From Erythrobacteraceae bacterium (GTDB lineage Bacteria; Pseudomonadota; Alphaproteobacteria; Sphingomonadales; Sphingomonadaceae): a stretch of 45,615 nt of DNA. Location: NCBI GenBank assembly GCA_002706445.1, contig PALE01000056.1, positions 1-45,615 of the forward strand, written 5' to 3'. This document shows positions 35,345 to 43,689 of this stretch, in pieces. Both the position numbers and the translations under genes were made by a program. A model generated the notes under the pieces. It made no database searches, had not been told where the DNA came from, and saw nothing but the letters and a program-made list of their open reading frames with translations. Numbering within the stretch: the stretch's first letter is position 1; the number at the start of each line of letters is the position of its first letter.

Positions 35345-36499
35345 ATGCTACATGTGGCCTGGCTGGATAGGCCAGCCCAGAATGCCCGGAGAAATCGCAT
35401 ACCGCACGCTTCCCTGCTCGTAATGACGTCCCCGATGCTGCTTGGCCCGCTGCCGAGTGTCAGCATGGCCGAAGTGAGCGCCGCCGTTCCGCCGCCTGCC
35501 ACCGCCGAAGCGGTTGCGAGCGATCCTGCCGAACTCCTGCAAATCGACTGGTCTTTGACCCACGGTCAGGAGCAGCCTCCCGAAAGCGCCACCAACCCGC
35601 CCGAAGAGGAGGAGGAGACAAGCGATCCCAACGAAATCGTGGTCGAGGGTGAATACGGCCCTCCGGCCAATGATTCGCTCGGCGCGATCAACCAGACCAG
35701 TTTTGAAGTCACCCAGCGCATCGACTCGGTTCTCGTGGAGCCGGCTGCGAATGTGTACCGCGATGTCCTGCCCGATCCGCTGCGTGACGGCCTCGGCAAT
35801 TTCGTGCGCAATCTGCGCGAGCCGTCGAATTTCCTCAATTACCTGCTGCAACTCAAGATCGGCGATGCATTCGAAACGCTAGGCCGTTTCGCGATCAATT
35901 CGACCATCGGGATCGGCGGGCTGATCGACGTGGCGGGAAGCGATGCGATTGGCCTGCCCTATCGTCAGAACGGCTTTGCCAACACCATGGGCTATTACGG
36001 CATCGGCAACGGGACCTATCTCTACCTGCCGATCACCGGGCCGACTACTTTGCGCGACCTGATCGGCAACACGCTCGATCAGGCGCTGGTCCCGACCATC
36101 GTCGGACGGCCCTACACCTCGCCCGAGTACGCCATTCCGCTGTTCGTGGTCGCCAATCTCGATTCACGGCTCGAGATCGACGAGGAACTTGAACGGATCG
36201 GCGAGACGGTCGATCCCTACGCTACTCGCCGCGACGTCTATTTGTGGCGGCGCGAGCGCGATATTGCGCTGCTCAAGGGACAGGAACCACCGCCGCGCCC
36301 CGACATCGTGATCGAGATCGAAGACGGCGTGGAAGCGCTGTATGAAGACGATCTGGACGAGACGGACAGCACCGACGACACATCGGAAGCAGAAGCACCG
36401 GATACTCCGCAGGATTCCCCGCAGATATCCTATAGCGAAACGATTGAATCGCCGTCGCTAGGTGCGGCGGTCGCGATCACGCAACCGCGCACACGCTAA
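35345..36499 (+). CDS. mlaA: MlaA (VacJ) family outer-membrane lipid-asymmetry protein, atypical N-terminus
   Basis: MlaA removes misplaced phospholipids from the outer leaflet of the outer membrane and passes them to MlaC. The family core runs from about 110 to 300: FEVTQRIDSVLVEPAANVYR, FLNYLLQLKIGDAFETLGRF, NSTIGIGGLIDVA, and GYYGIGNGTYLYLPITGPTT. The N-terminus has an RRNR n-region, then ASLLVMTSPMLLGPLPSVSMA, a type I signal-like stretch. MlaA is normally a lipoprotein, but there is no Cys in the whole protein, and an in-frame stop at 35306 precludes a longer start. A 60-residue acidic linker (about 50-100) and a Glu/Asp-rich tail are extra. No mlaBCDEF gene is near. Confidence 0.88.
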   Translation: MLHVAWLDRPAQNARRNRIPHASLLVMTSPMLLGPLPSVSMAEVSAAVPPPATAEAVASDPAELLQIDWSLTHGQEQPPESATNPPEEEEETSDPNEIVVEGEYGPPANDSLGAINQTSFEVTQRIDSVLVEPAANVYRDVLPDPLRDGLGNFVRNLREPSNFLNYLLQLKIGDAFETLGRFAINSTIGIGGLIDVAGSDAIGLPYRQNGFANTMGYYGIGNGTYLYLPITGPTTLRDLIGNTLDQALVPTIVGRPYTSPEYAIPLFVVANLDSRLEIDEELERIGETVDPYATRRDVYLWRRERDIALLKGQEPPPRPDIVIEIEDGVEALYEDDLDETDSTDDTSEAEAPDTPQDSPQISYSETIESPSLGAAVAITQPRTR

Positions 36500-36515
36500 C
36501 GGTGTCGGAAGCCCG

Positions 36516-38438
36516 CTAGGCGCGCGCTTCCTCGACCCCGCTCGAATTGTGCTTAAGCGCCTTGAGCACCGTTTCCACGATGTGCGGTGCGGTAAGGCCT
36601 GCCTCTTCATACTGCTTGTCCGGCGTTTCCTGATCCTGGAACACGTCCGGCAGGCGCATGGTGCGCACCTTCAGCCCGCCATCGGTCAGCCCCTCGTCCG
36701 AAGCGTAAGTCAGCACATGCGCGCCGAGACCGCCGACCGCGCCTTCTTCGATGGTCACCACGATTTCGTGCGTGCGCATCAGGCGGGCGATCAGGTCTTG
36801 ATCGAGCGGCTTGGCAAAGCGCATGTCGGCAACGGTGGTTGAAAGCCCCTTGGCCTCGAGCACATCGGCGGCCTTCTTCGCCTCTTCGAGACGCGCACCG
36901 AGCGACAGGATCGCAACCTTGGACCCTTCGCGTACAACGCGGCCCTTGCCGATTTCGAGCTTCTGCGGCGTTTCGGGCAGCGGCACACCGACCCCGTTTC
37001 CGCGCGGATAGCGGAAGGCGATCGGGCCATCGTCATATTCGGCCGCCGTGTAGGTCATGTGCACCAGCTCGGCCTCATCCGCCGCTGCCATCACCACCAT
37101 GTTGGGCAGCGTCGCGAGATAGGTGATGTCGAACGAGCCTGCGTGCGTGCAGCCGTCGGCGCCGACAAGTCCTGCACGGTCGATCGCGAAACGAACCGGA
37201 AGGTTCTGGATCGCCACGTCATGCACCACCTGGTCATAGGCGCGCTGGAGGAAGGTCGAATAGATCGCCGCAAACGGACGCATTCCTTGTGCCGCAAGGC
37301 CCGCGGCAAAGGTCACGCCGTGCTGTTCGGCAATGCCGACATCGAAGCTGCGGTCGGGGTGACGGGTCGCAAAGCGGTCCACGCCTGTGCCCGAAGGCAT
37401 CGCCGCCGTAATCGCGCAAATCCGGCTGTCGGTGTCAGCAAGGTCGGCCAGCGTATCGCCGAAGACGTTCTGATAGGCGGGCGCGCCGGGCGAACCCTTT
37501 TGCTTTTCGCCGGTGATGACGTTGAACTTGGGCACGCCGTGATACTTGTCGGCGCTTTCCTCGGCGGGTTTGTAGCCTTTGCCCTTTTCGGTCACGACAT
37601 GGACCAGAACCGGCCCTTCGGACGTATCGCGCACGTTTTCGAGCACCGGGATAAGGTGGTCAAGATTATGCCCGTCGATCGGGCCGACATAGTAAAAGCC
37701 CAGTTCTTCGAACAGGGTTCCGCCGGTGACCATGCCGCGCGTGTATTCCTCGGCCTTGCCGAGCGCATCGTGCAGGCGGCGGCTCATTTTCTGGATGGTC
37801 CGGCTCGCAAGGCTGCGCAGGCCGAGATATTCAGAGGACGACACCATGCGGGCAAGATAGGCAGACAGCCCGCCGACGGGCGGCGCGATCGACATATCGT
37901 TGTCGTTGAGGATGACGACCAGCCGGTTGCCCGCCTGCGCTGCGTTGTTCATCGCCTCATAGGCCATGCCTGCGCTCATCGCGCCGTCGCCGATGACCGC
38001 GATCCCGCGACCCGGCTTGTCGTTGAGCTTGTTGGCGACCGCAAAGCCCAGCGCAGCCGAAATCGAGGTCGAGCTGTGCGCCGCGCCAAAGGGATCGTAT
38101 TCGCTTTCTGCGCGCTTGGTGAAGCCGGACAGACCGCCGCCCTGACGCAACGTGCGAATTCGGTCGCGGCGACCGGTGATGATCTTATGCGGGTAGCACT
38201 GATGCCCCACGTCCCAGATCAGTTTGTCGTCGGGCGTGTTGAAGACATAATGGATCGCAACGGTGAGCTCGACCACGCCCAGACCCGAACCCAGATGGCC
38301 GCCAGACGTGCTGACGGCATCGATCATTTCGGCGCGCAGTTCATCGGAAAGCTGGCGCAGTTGTTCGGGCTTGAGCTTGCGAAGCTCGTCGGGTGTCGGA
38401 ACGGTATCGAGCAGAGGTGTTTCTGGCGTTAGATTCAT
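36516..38438 (-). CDS. dxs: 1-deoxy-D-xylulose-5-phosphate synthase
   Basis: The first step of the MEP isoprenoid pathway: pyruvate plus glyceraldehyde-3-phosphate give DXP with thiamine diphosphate. The 640-residue length is typical. The motifs include [20 protein letters not shown], the ThDP-binding [17 protein letters not shown] and [10 protein letters not shown], the pyrimidine-domain catalytic-Glu region [19 protein letters not shown], and the transketolase C-domain [10 protein letters not shown]. In sphingomonads this feeds carotenoids, quinones and hopanoids. It begins with ATG 38438 and is the gene after the cyclase/exported-pair operon, separated by 51 nt. Confidence 0.98.
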   Translation of the reverse strand: MNLTPETPLLDTVPTPDELRKLKPEQLRQLSDELRAEMIDAVSTSGGHLGSGLGVVELTVAIHYVFNTPDDKLIWDVGHQCYPHKIITGRRDRIRTLRQGGGLSGFTKRAESEYDPFGAAHSSTSISAALGFAVANKLNDKPGRGIAVIGDGAMSAGMAYEAMNNAAQAGNRLVVILNDNDMSIAPPVGGLSAYLARMVSSSEYLGLRSLASRTIQKMSRRLHDALGKAEEYTRGMVTGGTLFEELGFYYVGPIDGHNLDHLIPVLENVRDTSEGPVLVHVVTEKGKGYKPAEESADKYHGVPKFNVITGEKQKGSPGAPAYQNVFGDTLADLADTDSRICAITAAMPSGTGVDRFATRHPDRSFDVGIAEQHGVTFAAGLAAQGMRPFAAIYSTFLQRAYDQVVHDVAIQNLPVRFAIDRAGLVGADGCTHAGSFDITYLATLPNMVVMAAADEAELVHMTYTAAEYDDGPIAFRYPRGNGVGVPLPETPQKLEIGKGRVVREGSKVAILSLGARLEEAKKAADVLEAKGLSTTVADMRFAKPLDQDLIARLMRTHEIVVTIEEGAVGGLGAHVLTYASDEGLTDGGLKVRTMRLPDVFQDQETPDKQYEEAGLTAPHIVETVLKALKHNSSGVEEARA

Positions 38439-38489
38439 GGTTCTAGGCTCTACACCCAGATATCCGACCTGTCGATGAACGCTTTGACC

Positions 38490-39203
38490 TCAGAGCAGAG
38501 CGACAGGGCTGCTCGATCCGAAGCGATTCCAGCCGAAGGTGAACCCGCCGAGATTGCTCTCGCTGGACTGCGTGTTGCGCCGCGCACAGCCTGGGCCGCG
38601 ATAGGTCACGCGTTGCCCACGGTTGGAAATCAGCGTGACCTGCTGACCGCGCTCGAGGCAGATTTCGGTCCCGGTCATGATCCGTGTTCCGACCGGAAAT
38701 TGATCGAGCACATTGCCCGTTCCCGCCGCGACGCGGAAACTTGGCGTTCGGGAGGCAGCCGCACGAGGTCGCGTGTTGCTTGTGGATACGCCCCGTGTAG
38801 CGCCTGCGCGCACTACCTGCCGCTCTTCGACCCGTTCGACCACAATGGTGGCAACCTCGCTTGCATCGGCCACGCGGGTACACAGCGCGCCGCGCAGTTC
38901 CATCGAGGCGATATCGGATGCGGGACGGCCTAGCTGGACGCGCTCGCCTTCTTCAAGGCAGATTTCGAGATCGGGCGCGAGCCATGCTTCTCCGCCATAG
39001 AGGCCGAGAAAGCGGTCGCTTGCGGAAAGGATATAGGTCGGCTCCGGCTCGGCCGGTTCCTCGGTCACCGCTTCGGTAGCATCCACCGTTTCGTCTGCCC
39101 CGACCACTTCTTCGAGCGTCGCCTCGGCGGTGTCCTGCGCATGAGCGGCCGGAACGGCAACCGCCCAAAGCACTGCGATCAACGCTGCAAACCTCGGCAT
39201 CAT
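38490..39203 (-). CDS. Exported protein with C-terminal FecR-like module
   Basis: The 237-residue protein has a signal peptide (MMPRFAALIAVLWAVAVPAAHA), an acidic linker rich in Glu, Thr and Ala, and then two related units. Residues about 55-120 (ILSASDRFLGLYGGEAWLAP) and 160-230 (VLDQFPVGTRIMTGTEICLE...GQRVTYRGPGC) both look like the beta-strand repeats of FecR-type periplasmic modules. The last unit is closely matched in the upstream protein (VLQKFPRGSEV...GQQVSYRGPGC), so the two genes are tandem paralogs. Its ATG overlaps the upstream stop by ATGA. FecR likeness is my reading of the pattern and not a certain family assignment. Cys pairs are shared in both proteins and may form disulfides. 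Confidence 0.75.
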   Translation of the reverse strand: MMPRFAALIAVLWAVAVPAAHAQDTAEATLEEVVGADETVDATEAVTEEPAEPEPTYILSASDRFLGLYGGEAWLAPDLEICLEEGERVQLGRPASDIASMELRGALCTRVADASEVATIVVERVEERQVVRAGATRGVSTSNTRPRAAASRTPSFRVAAGTGNVLDQFPVGTRIMTGTEICLERGQQVTLISNRGQRVTYRGPGCARRNTQSSESNLGGFTFGWNRFGSSSPVALL

Positions 39204-39631
39204 GGCACCATCTCCACATCGTCGCGAACGCCATAGCTGTTGCGACCAAAGGTAAACCCGCCCTGATTGGTTCCGCTCGGCGGAGCGGTGCGCTGCATGC
39301 AGCCGGGCCCGCGATAGGACACCTGCTGACCGTTCGAGCCGGAGATCGTGATCTGCTCCCCTTCGGCAAGACAGATACGGGTCGAACGGGTCACTTCGCT
39401 GCCGCGCGGAAACTTCTGCAACACGCCGGGCGAACCGCTTCGTACACGATAGACCGGCGGAGCCTGAACAGGCGCAGGTTCCGCCATCGGCGGCGGCGGG
39501 GCCATGACGGGCTCCATCATCGCATCATTGCGCGCGCATGCTGACAGGCCGAGCGCGAGCGCCCCGACCAGGGCCACGTTGCGCACCAAAGCGGGCGTCC
39601 GGATAGCGGTGTCATTTCGATTGCAGGACAT
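39200..39631 (-). CDS. Lipoprotein with FecR-like module
   Basis: The 143-residue protein has a hydrophobic leader ending in a lipobox (LALGLSAC). It then has a Pro/Met/Ala-rich linker (MMEPVMAPPPPMAEPAPVQA) and a single C-terminal module, VLQKFPRGSEVTRSTRICLA...GGFTFGRNSYG. That module is shared with the next gene, where it ends GGFTFGWNRFG. The first 20 nt overlap the 3' end of the cyclase gene and the last 4 overlap the start of the next, so the three are cotranslated. Sequence suggests anchoring in the outer or inner membrane facing the periplasm. The role is unknown, perhaps as a partner of the cyclase's periplasmic CHASE2 domain (inference). Confidence 0.8.
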   Translation of the reverse strand: MSCNRNDTAIRTPALVRNVALVGALALGLSACARNDAMMEPVMAPPPPMAEPAPVQAPPVYRVRSGSPGVLQKFPRGSEVTRSTRICLAEGEQITISGSNGQQVSYRGPGCMQRTAPPSGTNQGGFTFGRNSYGVRDDVEMVP

Positions 39632-41630
39632 GCACTTCCCCTTTGCGAATGGCGTCCATGCGCGGCTCTAGCGCGATGGCGGCACGATCATCGGGATGCG
39701 CTTTCACAAGCGCGTCCCACGGCTCATCATTCCCGGCACCGAGCGCAGCGATAGCAGCATTCCATTGCCCGGCAAATCCGGCCAGCTCCGAAGCGAGAGG
39801 TTCGTAAAGCGCGATCCCCGTCGCCACTCCCGACATCGCAATTCGGCCCAGCGAACGATAGGCGTGATCCGACGCTTCATCGCGCACGGCCTCTGAAACG
39901 AGGATATCGCTGCCGATCTGCTTGTTCGCGCTTTCGAGCCGTGCAGCGATGTTCATCGCATCGCCCATGGCGGTGTACTGCATACGGTTGGTGCCGCCGA
40001 AATTTCCGACGATCACCGGACCACGATGGATGCCGATGCGGGTGCGGCCAAGCGCCACGCCATGTTCGGCCAGCGCCCTTTCGGTGATCCGCACACCCTC
40101 CGCCTGCATCGCCAATGCGCAAGCGACGGCTCTTTCGGTGTCGTCGGCGCTCGCAATCGGCGCACCCCAGAAAGCGACAATCGCATCGCCCACATATTTG
40201 TCGAGCGTGCCGCCGTGATCGAGCACGATTGCCGTCATGGCGTCGAGATAGGCATTGAGGATTTCCGCCGTCTGGCGCGGGTCACGGCCGTGGCAGAACT
40301 TGGTGAAGCCCTCGAGGTCGGTGAACATCAGCGTCAGCTCGCGCTCTTCGCCCTTGAGTTGCAGACGCGCCGGGTCTTCGAGAATTTGCTCTGCGACACG
40401 TGCGGGCACGAACCGGCCCAAAGCGCCGCGTGCAAATGCGCGTTCCTCCGAAGACTGGTCGCGCCGCGCCGAAGCGACAGCGAAATAGGCGAGCACCCAC
40501 GCCAGACCGAGCCCGAACAGGGGGAGCTTCAGAATATCCCAACCTGCCGCATCGATTGCAAAGGGCATGACGGCAAAGCCGATGGCCTGCGCCACACCGA
40601 TTGCGATCAGGAAGACGATCCGCCGCTCGATCAGGGCCGTTCCGCTGGCAAGCAGGATTGTGATGACGCTGAGCGCGGCAATCCACGGCCAGCCCAGCGG
40701 CGGGGGAAAGTCACGGTCGAGCGCCTGCCGCAGCATTTGCGCGTGTACCGTAACCCCGGCGACGCGCTGGAATTCGCCCATACGGGTGATCGGGGTCGAG
40801 ATCTGGTCTGCGCCAAAGGTGTCCGAACCGATCAGGACAAAGCGTCCTTCCAATTCAGGCAGGAAATCGCCTGCAAACAGCTCGTCTGCGAGCAGATCGA
40901 GCGGATAGACGGGAAACATGCCGTTGGCGATGTCGATATCGGTTCTGGCTTCTTCGAACACGGCCCTATCGAGCACGCGATATCGGATCGCCCCGCGATA
41001 GCTGCGCAGCTCTTCGGGAGTGCCGGACATCGCATGGGCCAGAAGCGGCGCGGTGCCGGGCAGCGTGTCGGGCCAACTGCGCCCGATACGCGCAGGACCG
41101 ACACCGATAGCGGGCGACACGCGGCGCGCCTCGCTGCCTTCGAGCGCTTGCCAGAAGCGGTCCTGATCCTCGCGCGCGAAGAGATCGATGGTCGGGTCCC
41201 AATATACCCCCCGATCGCCTTCCGGGTCGGCGTAGACGATGTAGATGGGCACCTGGACTGCGCGGATAGCGTCGATCAACGCTTGCGACTGGTCGGTTTC
41301 CTGCACGAAAGCCATGTCGAGGCCGATGGCGCGCGGATTGGCGCTGGCGATGGTGGTGATCGCTTGTCCGAGCAGCTCGCGGTCGACCGGGCTGGTCTTC
41401 TGCGTCGTGCGCGCGACCTGATCGTCATAGACGACCAGCGCGATGTCGGGATCGTAGTCCACCTGCTCTGCGAGGCGGTAGCGATAGGCATCGTGGATAG
41501 TGCGTTCGAGGTCGGCCGTCGGCCCGATCAGCGGCGTCAGGAACGGCAGCGCCAGCGCGATGGCGAGCAGAATCGGCAGGCGCCCCAGCCACTTGCTGTC
41601 TCGCTTGATCCGGATATTCGCCCCTAGCAC
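39612..41630 (-). CDS. CHASE2-domain adenylate cyclase, membrane receptor
   Basis: A membrane-bound class III cyclase of 672 residues. The N-terminus crosses the membrane (LPILLAIALALPFLTPLIG) and the extracytoplasmic CHASE2 sensor (about 40-330) has LVVYDDQVARTTQKTSPVDR, IGLDMAF and GRFVLIGSDTFGADQISTP. Three transmembrane segments follow (about 335-410), then the cyclase domain (about 430-610) with LMFTDLEGFTKF (metal Asp), KYVGDAIVAFWGAP (second metal Asp, purine-reading Lys) and YTAMGDAMNIAARLE. The Lys and Asp specificity residues fit ATP. It makes cAMP in response to an unknown envelope signal. Downstream exported genes overlap by 20 nt. CHASE2 ligands are unknown in general. Confidence 0.93.
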   Translation of the reverse strand: MLGANIRIKRDSKWLGRLPILLAIALALPFLTPLIGPTADLERTIHDAYRYRLAEQVDYDPDIALVVYDDQVARTTQKTSPVDRELLGQAITTIASANPRAIGLDMAFVQETDQSQALIDAIRAVQVPIYIVYADPEGDRGVYWDPTIDLFAREDQDRFWQALEGSEARRVSPAIGVGPARIGRSWPDTLPGTAPLLAHAMSGTPEELRSYRGAIRYRVLDRAVFEEARTDIDIANGMFPVYPLDLLADELFAGDFLPELEGRFVLIGSDTFGADQISTPITRMGEFQRVAGVTVHAQMLRQALDRDFPPPLGWPWIAALSVITILLASGTALIERRIVFLIAIGVAQAIGFAVMPFAIDAAGWDILKLPLFGLGLAWVLAYFAVASARRDQSSEERAFARGALGRFVPARVAEQILEDPARLQLKGEERELTLMFTDLEGFTKFCHGRDPRQTAEILNAYLDAMTAIVLDHGGTLDKYVGDAIVAFWGAPIASADDTERAVACALAMQAEGVRITERALAEHGVALGRTRIGIHRGPVIVGNFGGTNRMQYTAMGDAMNIAARLESANKQIGSDILVSEAVRDEASDHAYRSLGRIAMSGVATGIALYEPLASELAGFAGQWNAAIAALGAGNDEPWDALVKAHPDDRAAIALEPRMDAIRKGEVHVLQSK

Positions 41631-41688
41631 GCGGCTAGGGTTAGAACAGCAAGCTCAGATTGTCATGCGGACATTGTGACCTGCACGT

Positions 41689-42156
41689 CTAGGCGCACAT
41701 CCGGCACAGCCCGCGGATCTCGAGCACCGGGCGTTCGGCTTTGAATTCGCGCGCTGCCGCCAGGGCGCGGACGGCCTTGCTCACGCCCTCGTCATCGACA
41801 TGGTCCGCCTCGCCGCATTCGTCGCAGACGAGGAAGATGCAGTCGTGCTCGCAACCCGGATGGGTGTTGGCGAGGTAGGCGTTGGCGCTTTCCACCCGCA
41901 GCGCGAGATTGTTCGCCACGAACAGGTCGAGGATGCGGTAAATCGAGTTGGGCGCCACCCGCTTGCCGCGCAAACGCGAGAGGTTGTCGGCAATGTCATA
42001 GGCGCTTGCCGGACGTTCATGCTGGGCCAACTCGGTAAAGACGGCTTCACGCATGCTCGTCCACTGCTCGCCCTGAGCGGTCAGCGCGCTGCGTGCGGCG
42101 GAGATCAGGTCTTCGCCCGAATGTTCGTGATGAGCGTGGTGATGTGCGGTAGCCAT
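41689..42156 (-). CDS. Fur-family regulator, probably Zur
   Basis: The 155-residue Fur-fold metalloregulator has RPASAYDIADNLS and the recognition helix region VAPNSIYRILDLFVANNLALR, the metal-site stretch HPGCEHDCIFLVCDECGEADHV and a final Cys pair (CRMC). The two CxxC motifs coordinate structural zinc and H/C residues sense the metal; the pattern fits Zur better than Fur. A His-rich N-terminus (ATAHHHAHHEH) is extra and could hold zinc. It represses zinc-uptake genes when zinc is plentiful (family knowledge). Its own target sites are not visible in the window. ATG 42156 is used. Confidence 0.88.
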   Translation of the reverse strand: MATAHHHAHHEHSGEDLISAARSALTAQGEQWTSMREAVFTELAQHERPASAYDIADNLSRLRGKRVAPNSIYRILDLFVANNLALRVESANAYLANTHPGCEHDCIFLVCDECGEADHVDDEGVSKAVRALAAAREFKAERPVLEIRGLCRMCA

Positions 42157-42217
42157 AGGGCGGATATAGAGCTTTGTAGAAGGCTTTTCCAGTCGCGCGC
42201 TACCTATGTTCTGCGGC

Positions 42218-42895
42218 TCAGCCGTCGCGCAGGAAGTCGGCGCGATAGTCGCGCGGATACATCCTCCGCAGCGCCTCCACCTTGGGCTTGTCCCAGCGCA
42301 GGATGTAGCCCGAGCGCGGGTTCTTCACCATGTAGTCCTGATGGTAGCTTTCGGCAGGATAGAAGGTCCCCAGCCGCTCGATCCGCGTCACGATCGGATC
42401 GTCCCACACGCCCGAGGCACCCATTTGCGCGAGATAGGCCTGCGCGACTGCACGCTGTTCGGCAGAGGTCGGGATCAGCGCAGCGCGGTATTGCGAGCCG
42501 ATGTCGGGGCCTTGCCGGTTGCTGAGCGTGGGGTCGGCACCGACAGAGAAGAAGATGCGCAGCAATTCGTCATAGCGGATGACGTAAGGGTCGTAGGTGA
42601 TCCGCACCACCTCGGCATGGCCCGTTCCACCCGCGGATACGCGCGAATAGGTCGCGGTTGCTGCCGAGCCGCCGTGATAGCCGCTTTCGGCAGACTTCAC
42701 GCCCTTAATGTGGCTGAAAATGCCTTCGATCCCCCAGAAGCACCCGCCTGCGAAGATCGCGGTCCTGATGCCCGCTCCTTCGCGCGCGATACGCTGGGCG
42801 GCAGGGGCGTTTACGGGTTCATCGAGCGCGAAAGCGGGAGCGGCGGGAAGCGCAAGGACAAGCGCGGCGGCGATCAGCGCGGCGAACCGCTTCAG
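42218..42895 (-). CDS. msrA: Exported peptide-methionine (S)-S-oxide reductase
   Basis: Reduces methionine-S-sulfoxide in proteins. The catalytic motif AIFAGGCFWGIEGIF lies near residue 45; GYHGGSAATATYSRVSAGGTGHAEVV and the block YHQDYMVKNP also fit. The frame has no ATG, GTG or TTG near its N-terminus. The best reading is a CTG at 42895 overlapping the stop of the upstream peptide (CTGA), giving LKRFAALIAAALVLALPAAPAFA, an obvious signal peptide. The preceding bases GAGGCGGAGG provide the ribosome-binding site. So the start codon is rare CTG, with coupling to the upstream gene. It complements msrB at 19.9 kb. Confidence 0.88.
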   Translation of the reverse strand: MKRFAALIAAALVLALPAAPAFALDEPVNAPAAQRIAREGAGIRTAIFAGGCFWGIEGIFSHIKGVKSAESGYHGGSAATATYSRVSAGGTGHAEVVRITYDPYVIRYDELLRIFFSVGADPTLSNRQGPDIGSQYRAALIPTSAEQRAVAQAYLAQMGASGVWDDPIVTRIERLGTFYPAESYHQDYMVKNPRSGYILRWDKPKVEALRRMYPRDYRADFLRDG

Positions 42896-43083
42896 TCCTC
42901 CGCCTCGACCGGCGCGATGCGGAACTCGTCGGCAACTTGCGGCGCCGGCGTCGGCGCAGCGGCGTTCGCGGGCGGAGCTATCTCGTCGCTCCATTGGTCG
43001 AAGCTCGCGATTCCCATCATCAGCGTCCCGGCGGCGAAACCAAGCGCGAAATTGCGATAGAGGTCGGCTGTGAAGAGTTGCAT
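42892..43083 (-). CDS. Single-TM small protein upstream of msrA
   Basis: The 63-residue protein starts MQLFTADLYRNFALGFAAGT and has one membrane span (NFALGFAAGTLMMGIASF) followed by a Pro/Ala-rich extracytoplasmic tail (PPANAAAPTPAPQ) and an acidic end. Its TGA stop lies inside CTGA with the msrA start, so its translation probably delivers ribosomes to msrA. It resembles no family I know. A role in anchoring or assisting MsrA in the envelope is only inferred from the overlap. Confidence 0.78.
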   Translation of the reverse strand: MQLFTADLYRNFALGFAAGTLMMGIASFDQWSDEIAPPANAAAPTPAPQVADEFRIAPVEAED

Positions 43084-43176
43084 CTGAAGTCTCTACGGGT
43101 CTGTCTGTCATCGGATTGCTGAAGCCTCTAAGAACGGCGCGCTTGCGCTCGAATTAACAGCGGGATCGTATGACAA

Positions 43177-43202
43177 TTCGTTACAAAGCACGACGAAGTT
43201 AC
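43177..43202 (-). promoter_or_regulatory. Possible ECF-sigma-type promoter before the msrA unit
   Basis: On the minus strand GTAACT (43202-43197) and CGAA (43180-43177) are separated by 16 nt, one mismatch from the GTAACC-N16-CGAA form described for a Caulobacter ECF sigma factor. The start codon is 93 nt downstream of the CGAA box. It shares its spacing with the msrB upstream element. Confidence 0.3.
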
Positions 43203-43552
43203 GAAGCCGCGCCGCGATAGATGCAATATGGGGCCGCTTGGAACAGTGAACAGGGCCGTTTGAAAACCTTTGCTTTGGCGCGAAGTAGCTGGATTTGCGC
43301 AGCAATTCGCCAAAACGCGGGTTTGAAGTGTGACTTTCCAAGTCTCGTCCTCGCCAGCCGTGATTTTCCAGTGACTTGGCGCGAAAATAGCCCCTTGGGC
43401 ACAAGTAGGAAAGCGAGCGTCTTTGTGGTCCGCACGCCGTCCGGCGCGCGAAATCCTCGCTCTCACGCCCTTCGGGCGCGTCGCTGCGGGCGGGCAGTCG
43501 CCCTTGCGGCGCTCCGCGCCGAGATCACTCCAGCAGCTCAATAGCGCGAAAC

Positions 43553-43569
43553 CGACGGCAAAGCCGTCG
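43553..43569. terminator. Perfect 7-bp hairpin, possible purH transcript end
   Basis: CGACGGC, an AAA loop and GCCGTCG form a perfect stem 121 nt past the purH stop. On the minus strand the loop reads TTT. There is no run of U after it, so a terminator role is only possible, not shown. Confidence 0.3.
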
Positions 43570-43621
43570 CAAGGCCACGCGGCCGCCCCGCAGGTGCCCG
43601 AGCGTAGCGAGGAACAGCACC

Positions 43622-43665
43622 GAGGACGCTCGCCCGGATGGGCAAGCGTGAAACATCACGTCCTC
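43622..43665. repeat. Nested inverted repeats downstream of purH
   Basis: Outer arms GAGGACG (43622-43628) and CGTCCTC (43659-43665) enclose an inner stem with arms ACGCTCGCCC (43626-43635) and GGGCAAGCGT (43640-43649), having one C-A mismatch and a GGAT loop. The two stems share 43626-43628, so they are partly alternative. The neighbourhood shows GCGTAGCG twice more, a look typical of dispersed sphingomonad intergenic repeats (inference). Confidence 0.6.
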
Positions 43666-43689
43666 AGGCAGCGTAGCGGTAGGAAAGAA

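Larger units (their letters stand above)
43084..43689. other. 606-bp intergenic region, structured at its purH side
   Basis: No convincing gene lies here. The half next to the msrA unit (about 43130-43430) is less GC-rich, holds the possible ECF-type promoter and shows TTGGCGCGAA twice (43275-43284 and 43376-43385). The half next to purH (about 43440-43690) is full of stems: CGACGGC-AAA-GCCGTCG (43553-43569), GGCGC/GCGCC near 43508-43520, and an extended structure at 43622-43665. This half lies just downstream of the purH stop and may form its 3' untranslated region, but no U-tract terminator is evident. Confidence 0.6.

Noticed and set aside
38468..38507. CCTGTCG/CGACAGG inverted repeat near dxs
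   Set aside because: The 26-nt loop and absence of a U-tract make a terminator or operator unlikely; it may be chance within the 3' end of the exported-protein gene.
40026..41627. 533-codon open frame antisense to the CHASE2 cyclase
   Set aside because: Explained by codon bias of the cyclase gene; no recognisable domain, and no start signal of its own.
43221..43544. 107-codon frame in the purH-msrA gap
   Set aside because: Arg/Ala-rich second half from repeat-like DNA, no ribosome-binding site of note, and no recognisable fold.
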